Notes under the pieces: generated by a model
Seen by the model: only the letters and a program-made list of their open reading frames with translations
Databases searched by the model: none
What the model was told of the DNA's origin: nothing
Program-made: the position numbers and the translations under genes
From: RGIG1681 sp045657465
GTDB taxonomy: Bacteria; Bacillota; Clostridia; Christensenellales; UBA1242
Direction of reading: 5' to 3'
NCBI GenBank assembly: GCA_045657465.1
Contig: JAZOTD010000036.1
Span: forward strand, 1-59,527
DNA: 59,527 nt
In this document: positions 33,599-42,659 of the stretch, piece after piece
Numbering within the stretch: position 1 is the first letter of the stretch
Layout of the letters: the number at the start of each line of letters is the position of its first letter

Positions 33599-34606
33599 CT
33601 AAATATTTTTTACAACTTTGTAATGTATGCTAATATCAGCATTTGTGTCGCCTTTTTGATAGAAAATTCTCATTGTATCTGCACCAGTAAGATCTTTTGT
33701 GTAAAGTGAATTGCTAGCTACCATTTCATCACACACATGAACAAATACTTCTGTTAAAAAGTCATCATTGAATGTAAGTTTAAGCAAAATCACTTGCTCA
33801 CTTGTTTCGATATTTTCATTTTGTTTGAAGATAACAACATTTCCGTCTTTACGTGATGCATTAACATATTTAAGTTCAACTTGACTGCTTTGTATTCTTC
33901 TATAAAAATCAGACTTCATTTCATAATGTGTGAATGTGCTGATTGTTTTGCTTTTTTCAAGACCAGTTGATTCATCAATTTCGATTTTTGTTTGTTTGTA
34001 AGCCACACTGCCGTTTTTGTTATAATCAGCTTTGATTGCAAGTGTGTTTGACTTGCTTCCAAGTCTAACTGTTAATGTGTCACCAACAATCTTGTAATTA
34101 TAAGATTTGTCATAACTTCCGTCGTGCATCAAATAGCTTCCGCCATCATCTTTGTAATAATAATCACATTCGCCATTTGATCTTATATAAACCATTTGAT
34201 TTGAAGACTTGCTATCAAATGTTGAAACTATAGGGGTTCCACCAACAACAATCTTTTCTGTTTCACTAACATAATACATTCCAGCTTCGATAACATCATA
34301 ATCAACTTCAATCACTTGTGATTTATAAGTGATTTTCATTGTTCCATGAGTTTTTAATGATGTTGAAAAGTTAGAAATTTTAACATTTTTGTTATCTAAA
34401 TCAATCATTTTGATGTTGCCATTTTTATAAGTAACCTTAATTTTAGCATCTTCAAAATCAATATCTTGACCTGCAACATACAATGTTTGCATAGTTCCTT
34501 CAATCTTTGCACTTGCAATGCTCTTTGAATTAAATATTAAAAAACCAAGACCCACAATACCCGCAATTAAAACGACCGACAAAATAATCATTATAATCTT
34601 TTTCAT
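33599..34606 (-). CDS. Exported protein with Ig-like fold, unknown
   Basis: This 335-residue protein has an N-terminal transmembrane/signal segment (about 4-27) without a lipobox, so it is probably a signal-anchored external protein. Residues 35-110 (YVAGQDIDFEDAKIKVTYKNG, then a strand ending ITYKSQVIEVDYDV) have the pattern of a bacterial Ig-like (Big-type) domain. The rest (110-335) is a beta-rich domain with no family I recognise. It starts with ATG after AAAGGAG. Its promoter abuts the uvrA stop codon. It has its own terminator. Confidence 0.72.
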   Translation of the reverse strand: MKKIIMIILSVVLIAGIVGLGFLIFNSKSIASAKIEGTMQTLYVAGQDIDFEDAKIKVTYKNGNIKMIDLDNKNVKISNFSTSLKTHGTMKITYKSQVIEVDYDVIEAGMYYVSETEKIVVGGTPIVSTFDSKSSNQMVYIRSNGECDYYYKDDGGSYLMHDGSYDKSYNYKIVGDTLTVRLGSKSNTLAIKADYNKNGSVAYKQTKIEIDESTGLEKSKTISTFTHYEMKSDFYRRIQSSQVELKYVNASRKDGNVVIFKQNENIETSEQVILLKLTFNDDFLTEVFVHVCDEMVASNSLYTKDLTGADTMRIFYQKGDTNADISIHYKVVKNI

Positions 34607-34644
34607 ATGTGTCTCCTTTGTTTAATTAGTTATATTATAAGAAC

Positions 34645-34673
34645 ATTATAACATAGATAATTCAATATTTCAA
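34645..34673 (-). promoter_or_regulatory. Promoter of the 335-aa exported-protein gene
   Basis: On the minus strand: TTGAAA, a 17-nt spacer, TATAAT. The -35 box ends 3 nt from the uvrA stop codon. Confidence 0.7.
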
Positions 34674-34675
34674 GA

Positions 34676-37477
34676 CTAATTTAAAACATTTTTGAGTGCT
34701 TGACCAGTGTAAGACTGTGAAACTCTTGCAACTTGCTCTGGAGTTCCTTGAGCAACAATAGTTCCACCTCGGTCACCACCTTCAGGCCCAATATCAATTA
34801 TATGGTCTGCAACCTTGATAAAATCAAGATTGTGTTCAATTACAACCACACTGTTGCCTGTTGAAACAAGTCTTTGAAGAATTGCTATCAACTTTTCAAC
34901 GTCATAAGTGTGTAAACCAGTTGTTGGCTCATCTAAAATATATAATGTTTTGCCAGTTGCTCTCTTCGAAAGTTCTGTTGCAAGCTTAACTCTCTGTGCT
35001 TCACCACCTGAAAGCGTTGTTGCTGACTGGCCAAGAGTGATATATCCCAAACCAACATCATAAAGCGTTTGCAATTTATTTTTAATAGATGGCAAGTTAT
35101 AGAAGAATTGCAAGGCATCTTCAACTGTCATGTTAAGCACGTCATTAATAGTCTTGCCCTTATATTTGATTTCAAGCGTGTTTTTGTTATAGCGTTTACC
35201 TTTACATTCATCACAAGTAACATAAACATCTGGCAAGAAATGCATTTCAATCTTAAGCACCCCATCACCACCACAGGCTTCACATCTTCCACCTTTTACA
35301 TTGAAACTAAATCTTCCAGCAGTGTAACCTTTTGCTTTAGATTCAGGCACAGACGCAAAAAGCTCACGTATTGCAGAAAACACACCTGTGTATGTAACTG
35401 GATTGCTTCGTGGAGTTCTTCCTATTGGACTTTGATCAATAACAACAACCTTATCAATATGTTCAATGCCTTTAATGTCTTTATAAATACCTTCTGGCAA
35501 ATTAGAACCATTTATTCTGTTTGCAACTGCAGGATAAAGCACTTCATTAATCAAACTTGACTTTCCACTACCTGAAACACCAGTAACAGCAACCAAATTT
35601 CCAAGTGGGATTTTCACATTGATATTTTTCAAATTATTCTGCTTAGCCCCGATAATTTCAAGTATTCTGTCAGACATAGCTCTACGATTTTCAGGTACTT
35701 TTATGCCACGTCTTCCCGATAAATATGCACCAGTTATAGAATTTTCAACCTGTGCAATTTCTGCTGGTGTTCCTGCTGCTATGATTCGACCACCATGCAC
35801 CCCTGCCATTGGTCCAACATCTACAATATAGTCAGCTGACCTAATTGTGTCTTCATCATGCTCAACAACCAAAACACTATTACCTAAATCTCTCAAATGT
35901 TTCAAAGTTCCAATAAGCTTGTTTGTGTCTCTTGGGTGCAAACCAATACTTGGTTCATCTAATATATACAAAACACCCATAAGCCCACTTCCAATTTGAG
36001 TTGCAAGTCTAATTCTTTGAGCTTCACCACCAGACAATGTGTACGCAGTTCTTGAAAGAGTGAGATATTCAAGCCCAACATTAAGCAAAAATTGAAGTCT
36101 GGCTTTAATTTCCTTAAAAATCCCTGCTGAAATTGCCCTTTCTTTTTCCGTCAAATTCAACTCTTCAATCCACTTAAGCATTGATGTTACATTCATCTCA
36201 GTCACGTCAATAATAGATTTTCCTGCGATTTTAACTGACAAAGCCTGTTTATTTAAACGCTTTCCATAGCAACTTTGGCAAGGTTTTGTAACCATATATT
36301 TTTCAATTTCATTTTTCACAAAATCACTTTGTGCATTTTCATGTCGGCGATATAAGTTTGGAATAATTCCTTCATATCTGCCAGCAAAAACATTACCGTT
36401 TGCAGTCACCATCTTCAATTTTTCGCCATTAGTTCCATAAAATAGTTCATGCAAAGCTTCTTTTGGATAATCTTTAAGCGGAGTTGTCATATTGATGTTA
36501 TATTTATCAATCACCCCTCTAAAAAACATATTTCCAAAACCATAATCACCCCAGCCAAACACTGAAACAGCCCCTTCTAAAAGCGACAAATTCCAATCTT
36601 TGACAAGCAATGACTCTTCAATAATCATCTTTGAACCAATACCCAAACATTCTGGGCATGCACCTATTGGAGTGTTAAAACTAAAGAGTCTTGAAGAAAT
36701 CTCATTAAATGAAAACCCACAATTTGGACAACTGTGCTTTGTTGAGTATAAAAACTCACTTCCGTTTGTGTCCACAATAACCACACCATCGGCAAGTTTA
36801 ACTGCGGTTTCAATGCTTTCTGCTAGTCTTGTTTCAATGCCATCTTTGCGAATAAGTCGATCAATAACCACTGAAATATCATGTTTTTTCTTTTTATCAA
36901 GCACAATTTCATCATCAATGCTATAAATTGTGCCATCAACCTTGAGCCTGATATAACCTTTCTTTCTAAATTCTTCAAAAAGCTCTCTATATTCTCCTGT
37001 TTTTCTGCGAATAACAGGCGCAATAACCATAATCTTTGAACCATCTTCACAAGCCATAACTTTGTTAACAATGTTATCAATTGATGAAGAATTGATTGGA
37101 ATGTTGCAATTTACACAATATGGAACACCAATATTTGCAAACAAAAGCCTTAAATAATCATAAATTTCAGTAACAGTGCCCACTGTTGACCTTGGGTTTG
37201 ATGATGTTGTCTTTTGATCAATTGCAATTGCTGGAGAAAGCCCGTCAATCTCATCAACATCAGGTTTTTTCATTTGCCCCATAAATTGCCTAGCATAAGA
37301 AGACAAAGATTCCATATATCTTCTTTGTCCTTCAGCAAAAATCGTATCAAATGCCAAACTAGACTTTCCGCTACCTGAAAGTCCTGTGAGCACAACCAAT
37401 TTGTTTCGTGGAATGTCAAGATTGATGTTTTTTAGGTTGTTTTCTCTTGCACCAACAATTCTAATAAAATTATCCAT
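34676..37477 (-). CDS. uvrA: Excinuclease ABC subunit A
   Basis: UvrA detects DNA damage with UvrB in nucleotide excision repair. The 933-residue protein has two ABC modules: Walker A GLSGSGKSSLAFDTIFAEGQ (about 32-51) and GVSGSGKSSLINEVLYP (about 632-648), each with an LSGGEAQR signature and a following ILDEP. Zinc-finger Cys pairs CVNC, CPNC, CPEC, CQSC, CEAC and CDEC are intact. Length is normal. It starts with ATG after AAGGAG, 65 nt downstream of uvrB, probably in the same operon. Confidence 0.98.
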   Translation of the reverse strand: MDNFIRIVGARENNLKNINLDIPRNKLVVLTGLSGSGKSSLAFDTIFAEGQRRYMESLSSYARQFMGQMKKPDVDEIDGLSPAIAIDQKTTSSNPRSTVGTVTEIYDYLRLLFANIGVPYCVNCNIPINSSSIDNIVNKVMACEDGSKIMVIAPVIRRKTGEYRELFEEFRKKGYIRLKVDGTIYSIDDEIVLDKKKKHDISVVIDRLIRKDGIETRLAESIETAVKLADGVVIVDTNGSEFLYSTKHSCPNCGFSFNEISSRLFSFNTPIGACPECLGIGSKMIIEESLLVKDWNLSLLEGAVSVFGWGDYGFGNMFFRGVIDKYNINMTTPLKDYPKEALHELFYGTNGEKLKMVTANGNVFAGRYEGIIPNLYRRHENAQSDFVKNEIEKYMVTKPCQSCYGKRLNKQALSVKIAGKSIIDVTEMNVTSMLKWIEELNLTEKERAISAGIFKEIKARLQFLLNVGLEYLTLSRTAYTLSGGEAQRIRLATQIGSGLMGVLYILDEPSIGLHPRDTNKLIGTLKHLRDLGNSVLVVEHDEDTIRSADYIVDVGPMAGVHGGRIIAAGTPAEIAQVENSITGAYLSGRRGIKVPENRRAMSDRILEIIGAKQNNLKNINVKIPLGNLVAVTGVSGSGKSSLINEVLYPAVANRINGSNLPEGIYKDIKGIEHIDKVVVIDQSPIGRTPRSNPVTYTGVFSAIRELFASVPESKAKGYTAGRFSFNVKGGRCEACGGDGVLKIEMHFLPDVYVTCDECKGKRYNKNTLEIKYKGKTINDVLNMTVEDALQFFYNLPSIKNKLQTLYDVGLGYITLGQSATTLSGGEAQRVKLATELSKRATGKTLYILDEPTTGLHTYDVEKLIAILQRLVSTGNSVVVIEHNLDFIKVADHIIDIGPEGGDRGGTIVAQGTPEQVARVSQSYTGQALKNVLN

Positions 37478-37542
37478 ACATCTCCTTAAATGCCTATATT
37501 TTCAGCATTTATGCAGTATTATGTCAAACATAACACCTCTAT

Positions 37543-39588
37543 TTATCTAGATTTATGAGACTTTCTTGTTCGTTCATAAACCTTGTCTCTAACCTTTTCG
37601 ATTTTCTTTGTTCTATTCACAGTTTTTCCTTCTGCTTTGGCTTTTAGCTCTTCGATTTTGTCACGAAGTTCTATTGCTTTTTCAAAGTCCAATGACTTAA
37701 CAGCCACATTCATAAGTGCTGTGAGTGATTCAATTTGTCTAATGAGTTCCTCTGGCTTCATTGACGCCACATCACTCTCTTTGTTAGTGATTTTTAGCGT
37801 ATTTACAATGTCTTTTATGATTGTTTTTGGCACAATTCCATGCTCTTTGTTATACGCCTTTTGAATCTCTCTTCTTCTATTTGTTTCATCAATCGCCTTT
37901 TTTAAGCTATCCGTCATCACATCGGCATACATAACAACCCTGCCTTCTGCATTTCTTGCAGCTCTTCCTATTGTTTGTATGAGTGCACCAGTGCTTCTTA
38001 AAAAACCTTCTTTATCCGCATCTAGTATGGCAACCAAATTAACTTCAGGAAGGTCTAAACCTTCTCTTAAGAGATTAATTCCCACCAAAACATCACTTTC
38101 GCCACTTCGAAGCTCATTTATGACGGCAATTCGATCCATTGCCTTAATTTCAGAATGCAAATATGTGGTTTTTATGCCGACTTCGCTTAAATACTTCGAC
38201 AACTGCTCTGCCATTTTCTTTGTAAGCGTAGTTACCAAACATCTTCCGCCACTCTCAATTGTTTTATTCAGCTCTCCAATAAGGTCATCCACTTGATTCT
38301 TAACCGGCTTAACCACAACTTCTGGGTCTAACAGCCCTGTCGGTCTAATAATTTGTTCAACAACATTGTCTTGATGTTCCATTTCATAAACACCAGGAGT
38401 TGCTGAAACACAAATAATTTGATGATATTTCTTGTCAAACTCATCAAATGTGAGTGGTCTATTGTCATAAGCCGACTTAATTCTAAAACCATATTCAACA
38501 AGTGCGTCTTTTCTCGACCTATCTCCATTATACATTGCCCTAATCTGTGGCAATGTCATATGGCTTTCATCAACCAAGAGCAAAAAGTCATCTGGAAAAT
38601 AATCCATAAGTGTGTATGGTGTTTCTCCAGGCTGTCTGCCATCAAAATATCTTGAATAGTTCTCAATTCCGCTACAATAACCTATTTCACGGAGCATTTC
38701 AATGTCATAAGATGTGCGCTGTTTCAATCTTTCAGCTTCCAATATCTTGCCTTGAGCCTGCATATCAGCCACTTCTTTTTCCATATCTGCTTGGATTTGC
38801 GCAAGACACTCTTCCATCTTCTTTGACCCAACGGCATAGTGTGTTGCTGGATATATCGCAATATGGTCAAGTGTTGACACAACCCTTCCTGAAACGCTTT
38901 CTATTTCACAAATACGATCAATTTCATCACCAAAAAACTCAATTCTAATCGAATATTCACTGCTGTTTGATGGAAAAACTTCAAGTGTGTCACCACGCAC
39001 TCTAAACGTTCCACGAACAAAATCGATATCATTTCTTTTATATTGGTTTTCAACTAGTCTTAAAATAATATCATCTCGTGAAATTTCCATACCTGGTCTA
39101 AGCGAAACCGCCTGTTTGTGATACTCACTAGGCTCTCCCAAACCATAAATACACGAAACCGATGCAACAATAATAACATCTCTTCTTTCAAATAATGCAC
39201 AAGTCGCAGAGTGCCTGAGCTTGTCTATTTCATCATTGATTTGAAGTTCTTTTTCAATGTATGTGTCAGATGAAGCAATATAGGCTTCTGGCTGATAATA
39301 ATCATAATAAGACACAAAATAACCAACCGAGTTGTTTGGAAAGAACTCTCTAAACTCATTGCAGAGCTGTGCAGCCAATGTTTTGTTGTGCGCAATGACA
39401 AGTGTTGGTCTTTGAACTTTTTCAATAATATTGGCCATAGTAAAAGTCTTACCGCTTCCGGTAACACCGAGTAACACCTGCGTTCTAAGTCCATCATTCA
39501 ATCCTTCAACCAAACTTTCAATCGCTTGTGGTTGGTCGCCTGTAGGCTTGAATTTTGACGCAATTTCAAATCTTTTTTCTTCTGCCAT
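37543..39588 (-). CDS. uvrB: Excinuclease ABC subunit B
   Basis: UvrB is the damage-verifying helicase of excision repair and loads UvrC. The 681-residue protein has Walker A GVTGSGKTFTMAN (about 40-52), the beta-hairpin region SYYDYYQPEAYI, DEXH-type DESHMTLPQ, helicase motif VI QTIGRAARN, and the C-terminal UvrC-binding UVR motif (about 625-660). Length is normal. The ATG at 39588 has no Shine-Dalgarno; the -10 box ends 8 nt before it, which suggests a leaderless or nearly leaderless transcript from an internal operon promoter (39597-39624). Confidence 0.97.
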   Translation of the reverse strand: MAEEKRFEIASKFKPTGDQPQAIESLVEGLNDGLRTQVLLGVTGSGKTFTMANIIEKVQRPTLVIAHNKTLAAQLCNEFREFFPNNSVGYFVSYYDYYQPEAYIASSDTYIEKELQINDEIDKLRHSATCALFERRDVIIVASVSCIYGLGEPSEYHKQAVSLRPGMEISRDDIILRLVENQYKRNDIDFVRGTFRVRGDTLEVFPSNSSEYSIRIEFFGDEIDRICEIESVSGRVVSTLDHIAIYPATHYAVGSKKMEECLAQIQADMEKEVADMQAQGKILEAERLKQRTSYDIEMLREIGYCSGIENYSRYFDGRQPGETPYTLMDYFPDDFLLLVDESHMTLPQIRAMYNGDRSRKDALVEYGFRIKSAYDNRPLTFDEFDKKYHQIICVSATPGVYEMEHQDNVVEQIIRPTGLLDPEVVVKPVKNQVDDLIGELNKTIESGGRCLVTTLTKKMAEQLSKYLSEVGIKTTYLHSEIKAMDRIAVINELRSGESDVLVGINLLREGLDLPEVNLVAILDADKEGFLRSTGALIQTIGRAARNAEGRVVMYADVMTDSLKKAIDETNRRREIQKAYNKEHGIVPKTIIKDIVNTLKITNKESDVASMKPEELIRQIESLTALMNVAVKSLDFEKAIELRDKIEELKAKAEGKTVNRTKKIEKVRDKVYERTRKSHKSR

Positions 39589-39596
39589 ACACTTTC

Positions 39597-39624
39597 ATTA
39601 TAACCAATTTAAATTTATTTACAA
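39597..39624 (-). promoter_or_regulatory. uvrB promoter, near-leaderless
   Basis: On the minus strand: TTGTAA, a 16-nt spacer, TATAAT; eight bases separate the -10 box from the uvrB ATG. No SOS-type operator is evident here. Confidence 0.6.
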
Positions 39625-39625
39625 T

Positions 39626-40075
39626 TTAACGTTTAAATTTGTTAAAGTAATATTCAATTCCTGCCTTTTGATAAGGAAAAGGAATCAAATCAATAACATC
39701 TTTGCTATCAACATAAACCCTTGTGTGCCAGTCTTCAAGTGGTGTTTGTTTTGTTTCTTCTTTAAGTTTGACAACAAATATATGTGCATATCTTTCACAT
39801 CCGGTCTTTCCATCTCTCCAATTCCAAAAACAATGCACCCTAACAAGCTCTTCAGCAGATTCTATTTCATAACCTGCTTCTTCTAAAAACTCGCGTCTAA
39901 TGGCTTCTTCTGGAGTTTCACCTTCTTCAATTCCACCACCAGGCATCGAATGGTTTCTGTCTTTGTGAGTATAGACAAGCATAAACTGCCCGTCTTTTTC
40001 AACCAATCCAAAACATACTTTTCTAAAGTCATAGGTTCTATCTTCTAATTTTTCACCAACTTCAAGAATCTCCAT
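39626..40075 (-). CDS. Nudix hydrolase
   Basis: This 149-residue protein contains a complete Nudix box, GGGIEEGETPEEAIRREFLEEAG (about 46-68), with the G-x5-E-x7-R-E-x2-E-E pattern. Nudix enzymes cleave nucleoside diphosphates linked to another group; the substrate here is not predictable, although oxidised dNTPs or NDP-sugars are usual. It lies between the CYTH-like gene (9 nt upstream) and uvrB (37 nt downstream). The ATG follows AAGGAG. Neighbouring uvrBA and the ogg gene elsewhere in the window make a sanitising role plausible but unproven. Confidence 0.9.
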   Translation of the reverse strand: MEILEVGEKLEDRTYDFRKVCFGLVEKDGQFMLVYTHKDRNHSMPGGGIEEGETPEEAIRREFLEEAGYEIESAEELVRVHCFWNWRDGKTGCERYAHIFVVKLKEETKQTPLEDWHTRVYVDSKDVIDLIPFPYQKAGIEYYFNKFKR

Positions 40076-40084
40076 ATTAGCTCC

Positions 40085-40717
40085 TTATCCATTTTGATTT
40101 TTGCTAAAACAAGGCTTTCCTAAAAGCAATGTTCGAAGCTTGTCAATGCCAAGGTCTTCTTTTTTGAAATTAAACCCATATCCATTAAGTTCATCAATTA
40201 GCATTGCTCTTTGCACTTCAACATCTTCAACCCCATAATAATCAGGATTGTCATAATAAAGCACCAAACCAACATTGTCAATATCTTGAATTTGAATCAT
40301 GCTTTTCATATCGTCAATTTTGTATTGATAATCTCTTTTAAATGTGTCAAAAATCAAATACCAACCTGCGCCTTCAATTTCCGCTTGAATCTGCTTAAAC
40401 TCGTCCATATCACATTCAAAACGGTCTTCACCAGCACGGTCATAAGCATTAAAGTTTTCAAAACGCATAGAAACATCATATTTTCCATTCCATTTTTTGC
40501 CACCAACACCATTGCCTATTCTAAAACGCACACATGCATTTTTGATTTGATTTTCCGTCATCTTCTCAAGTTCAGCAAATTTCTTGTTGGTCCAATAAAG
40601 ATCATGCGTTTCGCAATTAAACACATTAACCGCACCCACATCATCTAAAATTTTTTCATATATTTCAGGCTCTCCTTCTAAAAGCATTCCTACTTCAACA
40701 ATGGTTTTTTCTTCCAT
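40085..40717 (-). CDS. CYTH-like domain protein (candidate)
   Basis: This 210-residue protein resembles class IV adenylate cyclase/thiamine triphosphatase (CYTH) proteins. The pattern includes VRFRIGNGVGG in the middle strand, FDTFKRDYQYKIDDM, and a final IQIQDIDNVGLVLYYDNPDYY that parallels the 'D-x-V-x-G-L-G-x-F-x-E' strand of CYTH. The usual ExExK motif at the start is not convincing (TIVEVGM). The call is tentative. The start is the ATG at 40717 after AAGGAG; an earlier in-frame start lies across the promoter. It is the first gene of a CYTH-Nudix-uvrB-uvrA run. Confidence 0.55.
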   Translation of the reverse strand: MEEKTIVEVGMLLEGEPEIYEKILDDVGAVNVFNCETHDLYWTNKKFAELEKMTENQIKNACVRFRIGNGVGGKKWNGKYDVSMRFENFNAYDRAGEDRFECDMDEFKQIQAEIEGAGWYLIFDTFKRDYQYKIDDMKSMIQIQDIDNVGLVLYYDNPDYYGVEDVEVQRAMLIDELNGYGFNFKKEDLGIDKLRTLLLGKPCFSKNQNG

Positions 40718-40739
40718 AACAAATCTCCTTAACACTTGT

Positions 40740-40768
40740 ATTATAAAAAAATTGCGAAAACAACGCAA
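40740..40768 (-). promoter_or_regulatory. Promoter of the CYTH-Nudix-uvrBA run
   Basis: On the minus strand: TTGCGT, a 17-nt spacer, TATAAT. Confidence 0.6.
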
Positions 40769-40771
40769 ACA

Positions 40772-40797
40772 AAAAGCCTAGATAATATCTAGACTTT
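40772..40797 (-). terminator. Probable terminator of the ABC transporter operon
   Basis: Stem AAAAGCCTAGATA/TATCTAGACTTTT with one mismatch, followed on the minus strand by CTTTTTGTTT. It lies 164 nt after the permease stop codon, with the palindromic element in between. Confidence 0.6.
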
Positions 40798-40832
40798 TGT
40801 ATTATTATCCGTTGTATTATTTATCGGCTTAT

Positions 40833-40961
40833 ATTTTAGGTCAAAATTTGAGTGCAGTGCAAGAAATAGAAAAACTCCCAGGCAGGATTTTACTCACGTA
40901 AATGAGTGTCTGGGAGTTTTGATAATTTCAAAGCAATGTGCTTAATATTTTGACCTAAAAT
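40833..40961. repeat. 129-bp near-palindrome with 15-bp perfect terminal inverted repeats
   Basis: The ends are ATTTTAGGTCAAAAT (40833-40847) and ATTTTGACCTAAAAT (40947-40961), exact inverse copies. Inside, the arms go on pairing with mismatches, and a 14-bp near-perfect inner pair (AAAACTCCCAGGCA with TGTCTGGGAGTTTT) encloses a small ACTCA/TGAGT hairpin. TAT flanks both sides and could be a target-site duplication. There is no coding capacity. It fits a MITE; a structured 3' UTR is the alternative. The right end forms part of the permease stop codon. Confidence 0.65.
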
Positions 40962-42658
40962 TATTCACGGCGAAGTGCATCAATCGGTTGCATTCTAGAT
41001 GCTTTGATTGCTGGGAACATACCAAAGATAAGACCAATCGCAGTGCAGAATCCTAAACTCATTCCAATAACCCAGAATGGCATTGGGATCGCAAATCCAA
41101 TAAAGTGTCCAATTATTGCACAACCAATCGCAGAAATTCCAAGACCAATTGCACCACCAATAAGTGAAAGCATCAATGCTTCAACCAAGAACTGTGTCAA
41201 AATAGACGAACGTTTTGCACCAATCGCCTTTCTAACACCAATTTCACGAGTTCTTTCAGTAACTGCAACCAGCATGATATTCATAATGCCAATACCACCA
41301 ATTACAAGCGAAACAACTGAAATAACGGTGAGCATAATTGTAAGTGTATTCATTACATTATCAACAATTGACGCAACTGCGCTCATAGAGATAATCATAA
41401 AGTCTTGACCATACATTAAAAGTTTTTGAGACATAAACGCAGCTGTAACATCATTTATTCTATCTTCCATCACATCTTCTGTTTTAAATCTCATATATGC
41501 ATAAGATACAGGTGTTTCTTCAAGTGTCTTTTCTGTTTCACCAAGAGGAGCCAAGTTTGTTTCATCTAAAAGCATATATGCTGTGCCTTTAACAGAACTC
41601 ATAATGAGATCAAAAATTGAAAAACTATCACTAGATCCAGATGTCATACTTGACATCATCATATTAGCTTTTTCTTTTAAAACACCACATATTGAATATG
41701 TTTTAACGTTGTCTTTTTCATAGATTTCTTTAATCTCTAATGGATTTGTCATATTTAAAGCCGCTTTATATGGAGGCTCAATCAATTGAGTTTGTCCTGT
41801 GGAATTATCCACATATTCAACACCTTCAACAAGTCTTGTTTTTGCAAACTCATTGCTAAATGTGAAATAATCAATTGAAACAATCAAATCATTTCCATCA
41901 ACTTTTTTATCATTGACTGTAAAACCAATGTTTTTCATATATGTTTCAACAGCTAGAACAATATTATCGTCAACTGCCGTCATAAAATGAAACGTCAAGT
42001 CAACATAATATGTAACACCCAATGTAACATATCGATCCATTGCTTCTTCATTAGAAACATCTTTACCCAAATATGTATCAATAAAATCTCTATCAACCAG
42101 CAACTCATCTACCGTTTCAGGAAATCTACCTTCATATTCAATATCATAAACACTGTCAAAATTCTTTGTCACTGCCATAACTGATGACTTGCTTGGTGCT
42201 GGCTTTTCAAGATTTGCCTTCATACTGTTATAAATGGTTTTTTCAGACTCTGTCATTTTGTCATAAGTTTCTTTTGAAACAACAACCTTGTTAAAGGTCA
42301 AAAAATCTTGAATTAACTCACCATCTGCAATATCTGTCAAATCACTTGCAACAACCGCATTTTTTGAATAAATCAACGAATAATCATAATAATCATCATT
42401 CTTTTTATTTCCTTGATTATTTTTCAAAACATAATCAGTTGCACTGTAAGTCATATTTTCAGAAGTGCTCATCATGATTGCAAGTGTGCTTTGGGTTCTA
42501 ATTTGTGAAACAACAGCTGTTTGCACACCAGATGCAACACTGGTTAAAAGCGCAACCGTCATCACACCAATAATAATTCCAAGCATTGTAAGAAAACTTC
42601 TAAGTTTATTTGACCAAAGTGACTTTGAAGCCATTTTTATTGCTTGCCAAAGATGCAT
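40961..42658 (-). CDS. MacB/FtsX-type ABC transporter permease
   Basis: This 565-residue permease has the MacB layout: one N-terminal transmembrane helix (about 18-45) with KSLWSNKLRSFLTMLGIIIGV, a long external domain (about 50-430), and three C-terminal helices with GIGIMNIMLVAVTERTREIG and RKAIGAKRSSILTQFLVEAL. Such transporters use ATP in the cytosol to drive conformational change outside, exporting peptides, lipoproteins or antibiotics. The external domain is about 100 residues longer than in typical MacB-type permeases of Firmicutes. It follows its ATPase gene by one base. Its stop codon abuts the palindromic element at 40833-40961. Confidence 0.9.
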   Translation of the reverse strand: MHLWQAIKMASKSLWSNKLRSFLTMLGIIIGVMTVALLTSVASGVQTAVVSQIRTQSTLAIMMSTSENMTYSATDYVLKNNQGNKKNDDYYDYSLIYSKNAVVASDLTDIADGELIQDFLTFNKVVVSKETYDKMTESEKTIYNSMKANLEKPAPSKSSVMAVTKNFDSVYDIEYEGRFPETVDELLVDRDFIDTYLGKDVSNEEAMDRYVTLGVTYYVDLTFHFMTAVDDNIVLAVETYMKNIGFTVNDKKVDGNDLIVSIDYFTFSNEFAKTRLVEGVEYVDNSTGQTQLIEPPYKAALNMTNPLEIKEIYEKDNVKTYSICGVLKEKANMMMSSMTSGSSDSFSIFDLIMSSVKGTAYMLLDETNLAPLGETEKTLEETPVSYAYMRFKTEDVMEDRINDVTAAFMSQKLLMYGQDFMIISMSAVASIVDNVMNTLTIMLTVISVVSLVIGGIGIMNIMLVAVTERTREIGVRKAIGAKRSSILTQFLVEALMLSLIGGAIGLGISAIGCAIIGHFIGFAIPMPFWVIGMSLGFCTAIGLIFGMFPAIKASRMQPIDALRRE

Positions 42659-42659
42659 A

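Noticed and set aside
35069..35560. 163-residue open frame antisense to uvrA
   Set aside because: Shadow of the uvrA coding strand with no start signals.
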